Source of the DNA: Oscheius tipulae
Lineage: Eukaryota > Nematoda > Chromadorea > Rhabditida > Rhabditidae
Length of the DNA: 64,000 bases
NCBI GenBank assembly: GCA_037178975.1
Contig: JASJZH010000006.1
Location: forward strand, 3,472,001-3,536,000
Direction: 5' to 3'
In this document: positions 48,754 through 64,000 of the stretch, piece after piece
Layout of the letters: each line of letters opens with the position of its first letter
How positions within the stretch are numbered: position 1 is the stretch's first letter
Program-made: the position numbers and the translations under genes
Notes under the pieces: generated by a model
Database searches by the model: none
What the model saw: the letters and a program-made list of their open reading frames with translations, nothing else
What the model was told of the DNA's origin: nothing

Positions 48754-51700
48754 ATGCGGTGGCTGGCGGCACTGCTCTTTTTGAGCAGCTTCACTCTTGG
48801 CACAGATGGTAAAATTGGTTTCACAATAAAGTTTAAAGTTTTCAGCTGTCGTCAAATTTAGCCAACATACCCATAGTAACTACTATGAAGACTATCCTAT
48901 GACTGAAGAAAACGTTGGCAAGAGAACGAAACGCTCGGCTGCGATCATTCCCTCAATACTGAGAGCTGTTGGTATCGCTTCTCAATGTGACCCTGGATGG
49001 ACTGGACAGTTCTGTGAAAATCGTTAGTTTTGTTTTAAAAAACCAATTAGTAAATTCTAGCAATGTGCAACGGATCGATCGTAACTCCATCCATTCCAAA
49101 CCAAAACTACAAAAACCGACTTATTGACAATCTGTACCTTCCGTCCGGATGTATTGGTAATTACTACATCCCAGTTGACGGTGTATCGATGGCTCTTAAC
49201 ATTGATGTCCACGCCGCTGGAATGCCTTGGATCAATTTGACCGATTCCAATGGTTAGTTGTCGCAATACTATAAAGTCAATATCTATTTCTAGGTAACCT
49301 TGTGCAAGGTAGCATCGGAGTTAGCAACGACTATGGTTATGCAACTTATCCTGCGACGTTGCCTCCTGGAGCCTACTCGTTATCAATCGACAATGGAGGT
49401 ATCCCCACAACCGACTGCATCGTTACTATCAATGTAAGGGCGTCACTCTTTTCCTTGTATTATGGTATAGCATCGTCACTTCACCTTGTTATCAGTAGCC
49501 CTAAAATGACACTGCAACACGTATTATTAGCTCTGAAATATGCACAGATGACAAAAAAGAAATGAGCCTTTCAGATTTACTCCAACTTGGCTGTAACAAG
49601 CGGATTTGCCCTGAATCCACAAACGGACGACAGACCTTACGATGAGAGCGGAATCGACGGCACCCCGATGTACTACATCACCCATCCGGTGAACTTGACA
49701 ACTCCTGGACGTCAGTAAACATGATTCTTCTTGAAATCACGTGTTTTCAGAAGTACGCGCTCTGACTATCCGTAACACGAAATCCACTACTCCAGTCTAT
49801 AGGTCACAGCTCACTTCCCGTTACGGTTGTGCCTACGAGTGGTACGCTGGACAGTTCTCCTGCTCCGCTACTCAAGTCTATCTGGCCCACGTTGACGGAA
49901 TTGACCAGTTCGGGTACCCATGGAGAAGAACTCTTCAATTCCCATGCCTCCGTAAGCAATATTGTGTCACGCAAAAACTTGAACTTTAGCACCACTGACT
50001 ACCGCTGCCCCGCCAACTACTCCTGCCCCAATCACTGCCTGTATGAACAACGGAACCTTGGTCTACGCCGGTACTCCTCAAGCAATGTGCTTTTGTCCCG
50101 AGTTATTCAGTGGATCTCAATGTGAAACCCCATCCTGTATGAACGGAGGATTTCTTGCTCCCAGTGGAGTGGAATGTGTTTGCATGGACGGATTTTATGG
50201 TATTAACTGCCAATCAGGTACAAATCTTTTTGAGTCTGTTTATACATAATTGTAGTTCACTGTGATCCCAACTACGGACCGTATCTGTCGGATGCCAAAA
50301 CTCTGATTGTTGTGGTCCGCACAGTCCAGAGCATGAATCAGTATTCGGCTGCCATCATCGGTGCAGTTACCAGTGAAGTAAGTGATTTTCAGAGAAATTT
50401 ACAGTATCTTTTCAGATGAAAAACTCCGATTACGCCAACTACGTTCTTGTTCGCTACTATGACGATAGTTAGTCATCTGAAAAGACTATACAGTATTCAC
50501 TTTTCAGCATACCTTCCTAAGTCGTACGAAAACAGTCAGGCAGATGCCTTTGTGGCGGATATCAATAAAATTGCCAACTTCACCCTTTCTGGAAACTGCT
50601 CCGACACTGTATTTGATGCCATCTACTCCGTTTTCACCGACCTGGAAGTTTACGAAAAGTCTCCGATCTTGCACTTTACTAATGCTATTGCCAGTGACAC
50701 TACGGGTTGGAGACTAGTAACCGAAGCAAACTCGAGAAGAAACCTTCCAGTAGACAATCTTTTGGCCAAACTGATTGTTAAACACAGATTTACTCCTTCT
50801 TCTTCCCACAAAGTGAATGCAACTTTGACCCACTGGCGGAGGGATATAGAGCCATTCAGAATGCTGCCATGTTCAGCGGAGGCCTGACTTTCTTGGATGC
50901 CAACAACATAACCACTAATCAACTTTCCCAAGTACAACAATAGCTTATTCTTTAACACAATTTTTCAGCAAATCACCATGATTATGAGAGCCACAACCAA
51001 GAACATGAACTTGGTTTACGCTAACGACTTGGACCGTTGCGTGCAGAATGTTCAGAGAAGTTTTGCTATTGACTCTTCCGCTGATACTGTCATCATCATC
51101 GCCACTGGACCGGATCTTTTGTTCAGTCTGTGGGATCCGGACAACGAGCAGAAAAACTTCTACCCAATGTCCGGCGATCGCATGAATTACATCTGGGAAG
51201 TTGCTTCTACCAAGGTTGGACAATATATCTTCTCCATTTCTTCATCCGATCAACAAGCTCCTTGTTCTATTCGAGTAGTAGCCAAATCTCAATACGATTT
51301 CTTTTTTGCAACCACATTTGCTCCCTGGTGGGATGCAATCGACTCGGTCCCAGTTGTTGGTAAGACATTGGTATAGATGTCTTCCAATTGTTATTTTTAG
51401 GAACTCCCTATCATCTTGTTGCCCAGCTTAATGGCCTTTACAATGCCACGAGAGATCCATTCCGTCTTTTTGCTGAGCTTACTATCACAACCAACAGAAA
51501 TCTTGCCAACAACCAGCCTGGGAAGCCAATGTACTATTCAAACGGAGTGTATCGTGACGGATGCGGATACCATCTGTACTTTGGAGTTGCCGATTTCTGC
51601 GAATTTGACAACCAACCCTTCTACGCCACTGTCTTTGCCGATGACAACAACGGCTTCACCATTCAGCGTACTCAAATCAGCTTCTGTTCAATCACTAACA

Positions 51701-54700
51701 CAACGACGAATCCTCCTGGTTCTTGTCAGAACGGAGGTGTCGTCGATCCTTCTAATAACTCCACCTGCATCTGTCAAGTGGGATTCATTGGAGAATTGTA
51801 AGCTTGCAAAAATAGACAGAATAATTTTTAATTTTTTAGTTGCCAAAGCATTGTCTGCCAAAGCGGAGGCACTCCAGCAGGAACTTTCTGCGTCTGTCCT
51901 GCTGGCTCTTTCGGAACATTCTGCGAACTTTGTAAGCAGCTTGAATGATAGAGCCAACCTCTTTTAGACACCTGTCCTTCTCCCAACGTCACTCCCCCAG
52001 GCCCTGCCCAATTTGAGGGTAAAGCGATGGTCTTCGTTGTTGCTGCTCGACCAACAATGCAAGACGTTTGGACCCAGCTAGCCGCCAATGTAGCTGAATT
52101 CACACGAGACTGTCAACATCATTCTGCAAAGTGGATCAAGAGCTGGGTCTTGGTGACAATAAACGGCGATACGGACGATTTGATCGTCAATAGCCGCGAT
52201 CCTAAAGATTTTGTGACTGCTGTTCAAACTGTTGCTGGTAACCTGAGTGCCTACTCATCTACTAAAGATGACGTTTGTCATAGATATTTTCACAAGAATA
52301 CTCGGTTTTAGAACTGTACTGTTAAAATTATGTCCGGACTGTTACTGGGAACATATTTTGCAGAGCCAAACTCCAACATCTACGTCTTCACAGATGCTAG
52401 TGGTTACGATAACTTCACTGTTTATCCTCAACTGTTCGACAAAGTGTCGGAGTATCAGATCACTGTTAGTTTTTTCTAGATTTGTAAATAACTTCTATTC
52501 AGGTCAATCTCATCCAAACCTCCCCATCAATCTGCACGACAGACGGAGCTCTTCCGAACTACATTCAAGAACTTGCCTGGATGACAAGTGGATTCTACTA
52601 CATCAGTCCTGCCATCGATCAAATGCTGCTGTACATTACCGCTCAGTACAAAACTGGTGTCATCGGAGCTGTTGCCTCGGATGATTGCTCTAACAATAAT
52701 CCGGCGATCGGCTACATTGCCGTTGACAGTCAGACTCAGGCCATCACTCTTGCCGCTATTGGAGCCAACATTTCCAACGTGGAAGCTTTCCTTCCAGACG
52801 GAAGTTCCGCTCTTGCCGCATATTATCAAATTGTTTTGGTCCAACAGTCAAATCTCTGGCTTGTTCAGTACATGGCTGGTAATATTGTTTTTGATAGCAA
52901 ATATCTATTTTTAGCTTGTGAATTCGGAAAGGGATGGTCATCGTACACCACCTCTTGCCTGTCGTTTGGACATGATACTTTGGACTGGTTCAATGCTTCT
53001 CGACAGTGTCATCAGAATGCTGGAGGATTCCTGGTTGATATCAACAACGATGACAAAGATGATTTTATCACAAGTGAGATATTATTTAAATATTTCGAAG
53101 GAATTTTTTAGGACAAACGGGAGGAGCTGAAAACTGGATTGGTCTTTTCCGAAACGGTAACTCGTGGTATTGGGACGTACCTGACGGCAACGTTGCTCAT
53201 CCTCTTGATGTAAGAATTTAACAGAGATTACTAACAAAAAGTTTCAAGACAAGCCACCAATACTGGTGTAATGATACCGATGGCGTTTGGCCGACCGACG
53301 ATACCACCCAGGACTGTGTCTACATGACAAAAACAGGATGCTGGAAGAACACTAACTGCAATGCCAAGATGCTCTACACTTGTCAGAAACATCGTTACGG
53401 ACAGGGCTACTACCCGCAAGATCCCAGTGCCAGTAAGTTACAGCTTTAACGTTTTCACCGTCTTTTAGACGCAATCATGCCTGGAAGATGGCAGTTCAAG
53501 GTCTCGTCGTATACTGGCTCCTGTTACGCTCAGATCAAGGCTCAGTCCGACATCCAGATCTTCCAAGGATTTGTGACAGATCCTCACGATGACTTCCCGC
53601 ACATGTTTGCCAACAGTGACTCGGGTTAGGGAAACTTTTGATCTAAATGATTTTTGTTCAGCTAACAACTACGTGGCTATTGCACCGACTGGAATCAGTG
53701 CCTTCCAAGGCGACGGAATATACCAGTCGATGGAAGGAAATATCAACTATGTTCTGATCGGATACAACAATTCTTTGCTGAATGCTCTTACTGTTGCCAA
53801 CAGACCGTAAGAATCCTAGTCTAGAAGCAACTAAACGTGTTGCAGTTTCTGCGGCTATTCCTACATCTCCCAAGCCTTTAGCTGCCCTGTTCCAATCCCC
53901 TACACGACATTCTTCATCAAATACTCTGGAATCGATCAACATGGATATGCATTCGATAGGTATATCGACTCTAAATGCAACAAATGGGGTAGGAAAGGTT
54001 TCAAACTAGTTTTCAAAACTGTTTTCAGTCACTCAATGTTCCAACGACGGTTTCCTGTACAACGGAGCCTGTGTGTGCCAACCTGGCTGGGCTGGAGATA
54101 GATGTAAAACCCCTATCTGTCAGAATGGAGGAGTACCCGATGGTGACAGTTGTACATGCGGTGGAGCCTACAGCGGAAAGTTCTGCGAACTACGTAAAAA
54201 CATTTATCTTCTGTTATTATCCATTTCAAGCACACTGTGAGCCTCCCGTTCCTTCCTCCTTCGCCACAACCGGACGCACTCTGGCAATCATGCTCGAAAC
54301 TTCTTACGGTATGGGATCCACTATTTGGTTGATGCAGAGAAACCTGAAGGCTGCTTTGGATAGCATCCAGACCGATTCTACCACCCGTGGATGGTTCACG
54401 GAGTTCATTCTCTATCCCTTCGACTCCAGTAAACTGTCTTCTATATCTTTCACATAATGTTTTAGCAAGTGACATGAGCGCATGGTACCCAATCAAGGTT
54501 TCCTCGAACTCGGACGACATTGTTGATGCCCTGAAAACAATCCCTGTCGCAACATGTCCAGGAAACGGAACCTGTGATAGTTGCAAGTTTAACTTGTTGA
54601 AAGATATGAGCTGGTTTTAGTCTGTCCTCGTCCTTACCTGAAGGTCCTTGAGAATGTTCTGTCAATGCCTCAGTTCACCTATCCTGACTCTCTTGTGATG

Positions 54701-56718
54701 ATTATCACGCAGTCCACTCCGGAAGATGCAGCCCAGTCCGACCGTTTGACTCAATTGCTGCAAGAAACGAGAGCGCAGGTTGGAAATTTAGTGTATTAAT
54801 AAAAAAACAAAATTAAGATTAACTACATTCTGCCTGCTATCGATTCTCCGTGTGGAGAAGGCTGGGGCACAAACGGCGTGAAAGCTATGTACAAAACTCT
54901 GCAGTACAGTGATGGGAACATCTTTGTGGTACGTTTCTTGTATTCATAGCAAGAATGTCTTCGACTTTTAGATGTCGCCCACTGACGTTTGTCAAAACTT
55001 CATCGCACAGTACATTCCCACATTGTACAAGAGTGCAGCCGTAGAGTCTCAGCAGTACCGTCCTTGCATGGACAATGATCTTCTCTTCCAAGTGAGATCA
55101 AATGTCGTCTGCTTTTAAATTCCATTTCAAGGTCGAACACGAGATGTACGAGTTCACCATCGACTACTACATGCCTGCGACCACACCTCCGTTCACACTC
55201 ACCCTTACGGACCCAGCTAATGATACCATCAGTTTACCTCCGAGTCTTATTATCAGTGACAGCAACTATTTGGGAGTTATTAGGGTGAGTCTACGTGATA
55301 TCAATATGTCTAAAACTACAGGTTAATGATACTGGAGCTACCAGAGCTGGAACCTACAGACTGAGCATCAAGGGTGGACAGAAGACAGATTATTGCTCTA
55401 TCAACATCAAGGGTCGGTCATCTATTGAGGTCAGTTCAAAAACCTTTTGTAACTTAAAGCAACTTAGCTCTATCCTGGCTTTGTCTCATCTGACGATGGA
55501 TACAATGGAGCTATCACTGATGGTGCTCACTATTCTCCTGTTCTTCGTAAATCTGAGAGATATTTCATTTCAATTACTTATTTCAGTGGAGACGAACGCG
55601 CTCGTTGTTCACGCTGCCGGATTGGATGATGCTAATGGAATGCTCTCCTACGCCCAGTTCATTGATATTAACAATGATGGACTGATTCATACCACGATAA
55701 TGAAACGAAGAAATGCCGAATGTTCTTATGAATGGTACGGAAATCTTCCCATTGATTGGCAATATGAGGTATGTTCGATAAGAGAAAAGAAAGTACGCAT
55801 TTTAGTCGCTTCTTGTCATCATCTACGGACGAGACGGAAGAGGAGCCAACTTCCACAGAAACTACTATGTCACGGGCGTATCAAACAGACCAGCGGTGCC
55901 TCGTAAGTTCGGCTCAGTCCATGATACATGAGTTCATTCAGCCCCACCAATCTCTCAGGAGTGTAGAACGAGACTTCAAACCTCGCTTCAGCAAGACTTT
56001 ATATTCATGATTGACTCTTCTTTGAAAAACGACCAGACGACGTTCAATCAAATCAAGGCCTTTGCTTCTAGTGTTATGACGCCTTACAAGTTCTCTCCCA
56101 ACTTTACTCAAACAGCGGCTCTAACTGTTGCTGATCAAGCTTACGGAGGATTTTCGTTCTTGGCTGCAACAAACTGGGGTCTTTGGAACACTTACGTTAA
56201 CAATCTGACGTATTCGGGACAATCGGGACAGAACACTGCTAGGTAGGATGCATGGACAATAGCGGAAAACACGCTTCTTTAGTGGATTCAATTATATTAT
56301 CGACAACTACACTTCATCTAACCAGGGCTACCGCAGTGGTTCGAATGTTCGCCACTCGATCATCTACATCACTAATACCAAGTGAGCTCTTTCGAAGTAG
56401 AGTATACCCGTTTCAGTCCAACTGATGCTGATCCACAGAAGGTTCCTTACACTCTTCGGCGCTCAGGGCAGTTTGGAGTTGGAGTAATTGCTTACAACAC
56501 CGTAAGCAAAAAACATGTACACGATGAGCATTGCTTTAGCCTGTGACGGACCAATTGAAGGCTATTGCCGGATCTGACAAGTGTATCTATGGAGCCAACT
56601 CTCTAATGGACTTGAACAACTACGGAGCTAACTTTGTCCAGCAGTTTTCTTGCTAGTAGGTTTCTTTTAAGAAAGTAAGCAGCTTTATTTCAGCAATATC
56701 CCTATTTGTGGAATGTAA
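48754..56718 (+). CDS. Giant secreted EGF / vWA-like / C-type lectin protein, IRG-7 type
   Basis: Starts [16 protein letters not shown], a signal peptide, followed by a furin-like RTKR|S site about 50 residues in. Around 25 exons encode roughly 2,100 residues; the last junction (TA|C) gives NIPICGM and stop at 56718, with AATAAA at 56741-56746. Modules in order: EGF-like ([15 protein letters not shown]); a beta-sandwich-like repeat ([26 protein letters not shown]); EGF pair ([13 protein letters not shown]); vWA-like ([15 protein letters not shown]); more EGF and vWA-like ([17 protein letters not shown]); a C-type lectin domain from about 52915 ([39 protein letters not shown]); EGF ([16 protein letters not shown]); and further vWA-like units. 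This combination is that of C. elegans IRG-7, an intestinal/cuticle immune-response protein. vWA metal-site residues appear poorly kept. Confidence 0.82.
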
Positions 56719-56802
56719 CAAGAGATCGGCGCTACTCGAGAATAAATATATCGTTTTGCTATGCTTTACAGATTATCCCATTCGTCGTAGGCCGACGAAG
56801 CT

Positions 56803-57446
56803 TCATAATGCTCGTCTGTCGACGGTTTTTTCTTTAGTGCTAACTGGTTCTGAAAATGTGGTTTCTTCATAGAAGTCATAGAAAACTACTTGTTCGCGCT
56901 CAAACTGCCAGCTCTCGTAGTCCTTGAGAGTGACCTGTACGAAAGAAGTGACATAGTGCTGCTCCTCGGTCCGTTGATACTTCTGAAGAAGATCCAAAGC
57001 TAGGTCTTTCAACTCGGAGAGGTTCAAAGCCTCACACTCTCCAACGAGTCTAAACGGTATTCTACTACTTAAGTTTGTAAAACTTACTTGGCCAGATCAT
57101 CAGGTTTACTGGGAAGAGCGAGGGAAGGAACAAATTTTTCCTTCTTCAGACGAAGGTACGCCAATATGTGACGAAAGGTTTTGGCGTCTCGGTCAAGGTA
57201 GTAATTACCTCCCTTCAAAGGCTCTTGCCATACGAAACAGCGATTGAAACTCACTTTGTCAGTAGCGATTGGTTTAACTGTACCCGGTTTGAACCATTCG
57301 GCTAGTTTGGAACGAGGATCGGCCAGCAAATCGGTTCTTCGAACCTCAAATAGAATGAAACCCTTATATAAGCTCCAACTCACAGTGTACTTTTTACCGC
57401 CTACATTAATGTTAAGAATATCGTCGGCATGCTTGGTTCGGGACAT
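56803..57446 (-). CDS. BTB/POZ (T1/KCTD-type) domain protein
   Basis: Starts MSRTKHADDILNINVGGKKYT directly after a TTTCAG acceptor. A 39-nt intron (GTGAGT..TTTGAG) then joins VRRTDLLADPRSKLAEWF. INVGGKKY, the LLADP...L..WF block and YYLDRDAKTFRHILAYLR are the classic potassium-channel-tetramerisation BTB signature. KCTD proteins often serve as Cul3 adaptors or as GPCR/channel partners; which one applies here is unknown. The remainder (ALNLSELKDLALDLLQKYQ and an acidic tail) is about 80 residues. The 39-nt intron is a multiple of three without a stop, so its retention would insert 13 residues into the BTB domain. The gene is convergent with the IRG-7-like gene, 84 bp between stops. Confidence 0.82.
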
Positions 57447-60046
57447 CTGAAACAGAAAAAGAACTATTAACAGGGAGAGATTAGGAGCTGAGAACTTATA
57501 ATAGGGGCGAAAGGAGTCAATAAGGCGCACTTGGTCTCAGGAACATCGAAGCGTTTCCGGTCATAGGGCAGCCCAGGCTTTTATTACGAATGACCCATAG
57601 GCTAGCCGTTCAGATGATGTAGGTGTTTTTAAAGTCCTATGAAAAAGAACTATTGGATATAACAAAAGTAGAAATACGACCAGTGTTGATTAATGCCGAG
57701 CTCAGAATGCGGCCAAGCCCAATTTCTTCGCAACAGGTAGCAATTTTCCTGCTATTATATGTTTCTCATGAAGATAAACGTTTCCTTTCAGTTGACGACA
57801 ACTACCAGCCTGCATCTCTGCCGTCCAGCTGATCAATAATTAGTTTTTGCTTAGGGACGTACCCGAAGACGTTTAGAACGTAATGCCCTGCATCCTGGCC
57901 CCTCGGAAAGCCTCAGCAACGGTCGGCGTCGCAAGGCTTCGCAGGAGCTTGACTCACAGAACTCTCCAGGAATCTCTACTGTTCATTCGGATAGAAACTT
58001 TACCTTTATCTTTGGGGACTAACAGTTTTCCGAGAATTGCAACAGGTGCAAAATAATTCAGCACAGTTGCACCCTGGGGTAACTGAAGACATATAGGAAG
58101 TATTCGTGTTTTTCGGAATCAAATGTTCTAAAGGGCAGAAGTAACGTTGCGCTTCTAAATAGTTGTTACGTAAACATTGCTAGCTACAGATTCAGTAAAC
58201 AAGTCAATGACGATTCTTCGGCATCAGAAAACTCACTTCCACTTCGACAGAAGATAAAGTGTTCCTATTGTTGATTCGCGACCTGAAAAGTAACGTTTTA
58301 GAATTAAGTTCGCAGTTTCAAGCAAGTCTGTGAGGTTGTGGCCCCTGTGCGATATCTCTCGCGCAAAATATCATATTGAATGCGAGTCTCTCTCTCTCTG
58401 TTGGCTATGGTCGCCAGTGTTGACACATGTAGTTTGACGAGATGTTTCAGCAGTTTGCGCTTGACTCCCATGGATCGCTACTCTACGCACGAGTGCGACG
58501 AAGCTGAGGGAAGAGTTCTACCCACAGATACAAAGTGCTCATAGACAAATGAGGTCCAGCTGAGGGTGAAGTACTGTTTTTGTGTCTAAAGAACAATTAT
58601 TGCGTTCGCGGACGCGAGGGTGTGATTTCTCGGGATTGGTGCTAGACTCTTTTCCACGCCTGCACCGCTGACCATGAACCAGCTGTTACCCGTTTTTCTC
58701 TGTATTACAATACATTAGCCCAGATTTTCCTATTCACCTCGGTAGGACAATCCTAGCGGCATTACAACGTCTTGCAAACACAACGATTCGTGGAATCGTC
58801 AGCCTACTAGCACCGGGTGCGCGGAGCTCACGATGAGATACTTAGGCGCTGGAGACTCGAGAGACGTAGCTCAAGTCTCGGCAAATAGAAACACACAAAA
58901 AGTCCAATGGCTGCCGACGCTTTGAACCATCAAAATATTCTGCAATTATGTTTGCTTTATTTGACATTTCAGTTTGTGATTCCTTATGAGAGACTTTGGT
59001 ATTCGATGAACCAACCAATGAGTGTCATCTTGAACACGTTAGTTTATCTTTAGCCGACAAACATGGAATCAGTTGTTTTGTTAGTGGGCAAGACAAGCAT
59101 GGGCAGGATGACTCATCACCTTTCCGGGAACTGTGCGCCAAAAACGTGAATCACGTTTCGAGGATTGCGGGGCGCCTATTCAGAAGTTTCTTCTTGGAAC
59201 AGCGGTTCAAAATAAAAACCGAAGACGAAACTATCTGAGTAATTCTGTTTCGGGAAAGAAACGAAAGTAGGTACAATTCGGTAACTGTCAACGATAGAAA
59301 GTACCTATTTAAATCGAGACCTCGTGATAATATCTAAACATCTAATAATCCTGTGTATGGTTCATGCAACAGTTTGATCCGTGTAAATAAAGTGCTCACG
59401 CAGCGCCGATGTAGATTTCAAAATAGATTCACGCTGACTTAGCGGCTCGTACGCTAATGTTTGTCCAAAAGGACACCGGAACGACAAGCTTGAGGACAGA
59501 TGCTCTTTGAGGACCAGGGAACGTCTTGACTAATAAAATAGCGAACAGTGGGGAATCAAAACTTGAAGAAGAGTCTTATCTTAAAAAGCATGTAACACCA
59601 CTTTTGAAGATCTTAAAGCTTCGCGTTTCAGAGTACGATTGTTTCTGCCAAAAAAAGGTTTCTTTTATCTGAAGGCAGCCGGTTTGTTCCCTATTTGCAC
59701 AATCTTGCATCGCAGAAGCTTCATTCGAAACAAAAACATCATTTTGATATGCATCAGTTATCCAACTGCTATTTTTAAATGATGAGAGTAAAAATAGTTA
59801 CTTTCATTATTTGGCGCGCATAGTTCTTATCGTAAACGTACATGATTGCAATGTGGACGTTTTTCATGAGACTATGCACATTTAGTGCCCTAAGCTCGAT
59901 TTCTGAGAAAACAGTCCCTTTTTGGAAATGGGCGTATCCTTCCTCAACCAATGGCAGGCCTTCGTTGCTAGCGCGGAGCGCCCTTGCGGTATATAAACGA
60001 GGGGCGGGCACAGAAGGCACTAGTTCGCTAGGTCCAAGCAGACATC
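57447..60046. other. 2.6 kb divergent intergenic region (KCTD-like / actin)
   Basis: No supported exon. Two open frames on the + strand (57623-57832 and 58996-59238) have no splice context or family resemblance. The region contains a short TC microsatellite near 58386-58400. The actin-proximal end carries the core promoter. Distal muscle or other enhancers for actin would be expected here. Confidence 0.5.
59948..59997 (+). promoter_or_regulatory. Actin core promoter: CCAAT box and TATA box
   Basis: CCAAT at 59948-59952 and TATATAAA at 59990-59997, 50 bp before the ATG at 60047. Initiation about 30 bp past the TATA box would give a leader of about 25 nt. An AAGCAG acceptor-like sequence just before ACATCATG leaves trans-splicing possible. 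This arrangement is typical of strongly expressed genes. Confidence 0.65.
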
Positions 60047-62693
<2,647 letters not shown>

Positions 62694-63904
62694 GCGTCTC
62701 AGATACTTCTCTTTCTATGTACTATATCTGTGTCTTTTCTTGTTCCTTGCTAGACTGGGTCTCACTGTTGATACTATCCTCGGTAGTAGTCTCTTTAGCA
62801 TCAGTATCTGTCCACGTCTAGTTAGCGACAAGTCCAAAGGCGCTGGTTCTCCCCGTCGCGTCATAATTTTTCTCATTCACGCTCACGAGATTTGCAATAC
62901 GTTGGAAAATAATAAATTTTAACTTCTAGTTCTCTTCTGTGGTTGTTGTTTTGAACCATCTTCGGCTATAATCCGGCACTCTTCTGGGAAATTCGACCGG
63001 TTATTTGCTTCTAATCGTCTGCCAAAGAGGCCAATTATACCAGCCGATCCGTAACAAAATACTCCGTGAATATCTTACGCGATTAAATCTCTGCCATCTG
63101 CTGTGAGTCCTTAACGCATCAATGACATTCAAAGTGGGTAGATAAACAGAGACAAGCGTCGAGCGCGGTTCTCTAAAGACAACGTTCTTGCTCTTGTGCT
63201 CAGCGAATTGGCACTGGTATGTCGCCTTGAGTGCTGAGCGTTGTCATCAGGAGACAAGAGAAGAAGGCAAATATAACTGCTCTAAACTTGAAAAGAACGG
63301 GTGGAATAGTTTTCATAAGTAATTCAATAAACTAATTTCTGATACTCTTTTTATATCAACTCCATTCATAAGGCATGGGGCCCTCTGGCTAACAGTCATT
63401 ATGGATTCAAACCGAAATTTCTTGATTTGCCGAGCGATGAAATTTTCATGAGTCTAGCCGTTCGGCGTTCCTGCTGCTATAGTTCATTACCGGCAAGGAC
63501 CACAAGGGATTTTGAAGCAACAAAAAACACATTGAGAATTACCAAAGATACTCGCTCAAAAAATAATAGGACTAACCAAATGTTCTCTTTCACAGTCCGG
63601 AAAATCTGGAAATAAAAGTGACTAGATTTCATTTTTCAGATGCATGAGACCTTCCCAAAAAAATTCAAGCAGTTGTTATTTAGTTTTCAAAAAATTATAT
63701 CGTTAATACCAGTTGCAAACCTTTTGTAGAATTTGCGATTTAACATGTCTTCAAACGAATTCATATAGTCTCATCAGGTACTACTGTAACTGTAATTAAT
63801 TGTACGCAGGGGCTACGCCATGTTTATATTTGAAGCGGGTCTTCAAACTTGTTTCATTAACAATTTCTTTATTTAATTAGTATTTTCAGAAGCTGTTATA
63901 CCAA
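62694..63904. other. Actin 3' UTR and intergenic
   Basis: The actin 3' UTR runs to the AATAAA at 62911-62916. Beyond it, about 1 kb of AT-rich sequence contains one open frame (63427-63615) with no start context, splice sites or recognisable family. A GTATTTTCAG acceptor ending at 63890 precedes the next gene. Confidence 0.5.
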
Positions 63905-63976
63905 ATGGGAGAGATAAACCTGTTCTGCAAATCTCGAACGGGTGATATCACTGGGAAATTGTTGGAAAACGAAACT
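63905..63976 (+). CDS. First exon of a gene cut by the window end
   Basis: Follows a TATTTTCAG acceptor by 14 nt (probable spliced-leader site). It encodes 24 codons starting MGEINLFCKSRTGDI and ends in phase 0 at a consensus GTAAGT donor. There is too little sequence for a family. The combination of acceptor, ATG, open frame and perfect donor makes a real exon likely. Confidence 0.5.
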
Positions 63977-64000
63977 GTAAGTTTCAGGTCGATTGTTATG

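Noticed and set aside
58996..59238. 80-codon + strand frame in the actin upstream region
   Set aside because: Begins at an arbitrary ATG, with no donor, acceptor or similarity; probably noise.
63427..63615. 62-codon + strand frame near the window end
   Set aside because: Low-complexity K/R/T composition, no splice sites, no polyA signal, no family.

Overview
This 64 kb window is nuclear DNA of a nematode, most likely a rhabditid related to Caenorhabditis. The introns are very short (about 40-60 nt) and AT-rich, with stereotyped TTTCAG 3' splice sites. Several genes have a TTTCAG-type acceptor just upstream of the start codon and no matching donor, as expected for spliced-leader trans-splicing. 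The gene set includes several families that I recall as X-linked in C. elegans (calumenin, an actin, the Ptf1a-type bHLH hlh-13 and a coiled-coil lfi-1-like protein). That suggests an X-chromosome block, but it is inference from memory. There is nothing prokaryotic, no CRISPR array and no intact transposon.

Layout. (1) 595-14431 (+): type II phosphatidylinositol 4-kinase, 15 exons. Its 10.4 kb sixth intron contains an entire second gene on the opposite strand, a roughly 8.7 kb rootletin-like giant coiled-coil gene (1798-10482, -) with an RFX/X-box-like site about 215 bp upstream of its start. (2) 15429-16878 (+): calumenin, six EF-hands. (3) 17189-19027 (+): secreted EB-module protein with two tandem homologous alternative last exons. 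(4) 19066-19575 (-): small Ptf1a/hlh-13-type bHLH factor, convergent with the EB gene and with interdigitated polyA signals. (5) 20003-33142 (-): a very large unrecognised, probably nuclear protein with basic, acidic, Gln/Pro-rich and Ser-rich segments. (6) 33143-37402: 4.2 kb intergenic. (7) 37403-41606 (+): unrecognised protein with repeated histidine-rich tracts. (8) 41848-43250 (+): CCDC149-like coiled-coil protein, convergent with (9) 43288-48028 (-), a secreted multi-Kazal protein with two alternative, homologous C-terminal ends. (10) 48754-56718 (+): giant secreted EGF / vWA-like / C-type-lectin protein of the C. elegans IRG-7 type. (11) 56803-57446 (-): KCTD-like BTB protein. (12) 60047-62693 (+): a complete 376-residue actin with TATA and CCAAT boxes. 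(13) 63905 onward (+): first exon of a gene running off the window.

The genes do not form one pathway. Themes are extracellular/secretory proteins (calumenin, EB, Kazal, IRG-7-like), cytoskeleton or cilium (rootletin-like, actin, CCDC149-like) and membrane lipid signalling (PI4K2). The most distinctive points are the antisense nested rootletin gene, the two independent cases of duplicated homologous terminal exons, the histidine-rich gene, and the 13 kb unrecognised gene. Exon boundaries were read by eye and phase-checked for PI4K2, calumenin, actin and bHLH, and for the 5'/3' ends and key junctions of the other genes. Inner exons of the very large genes are only partly checked.
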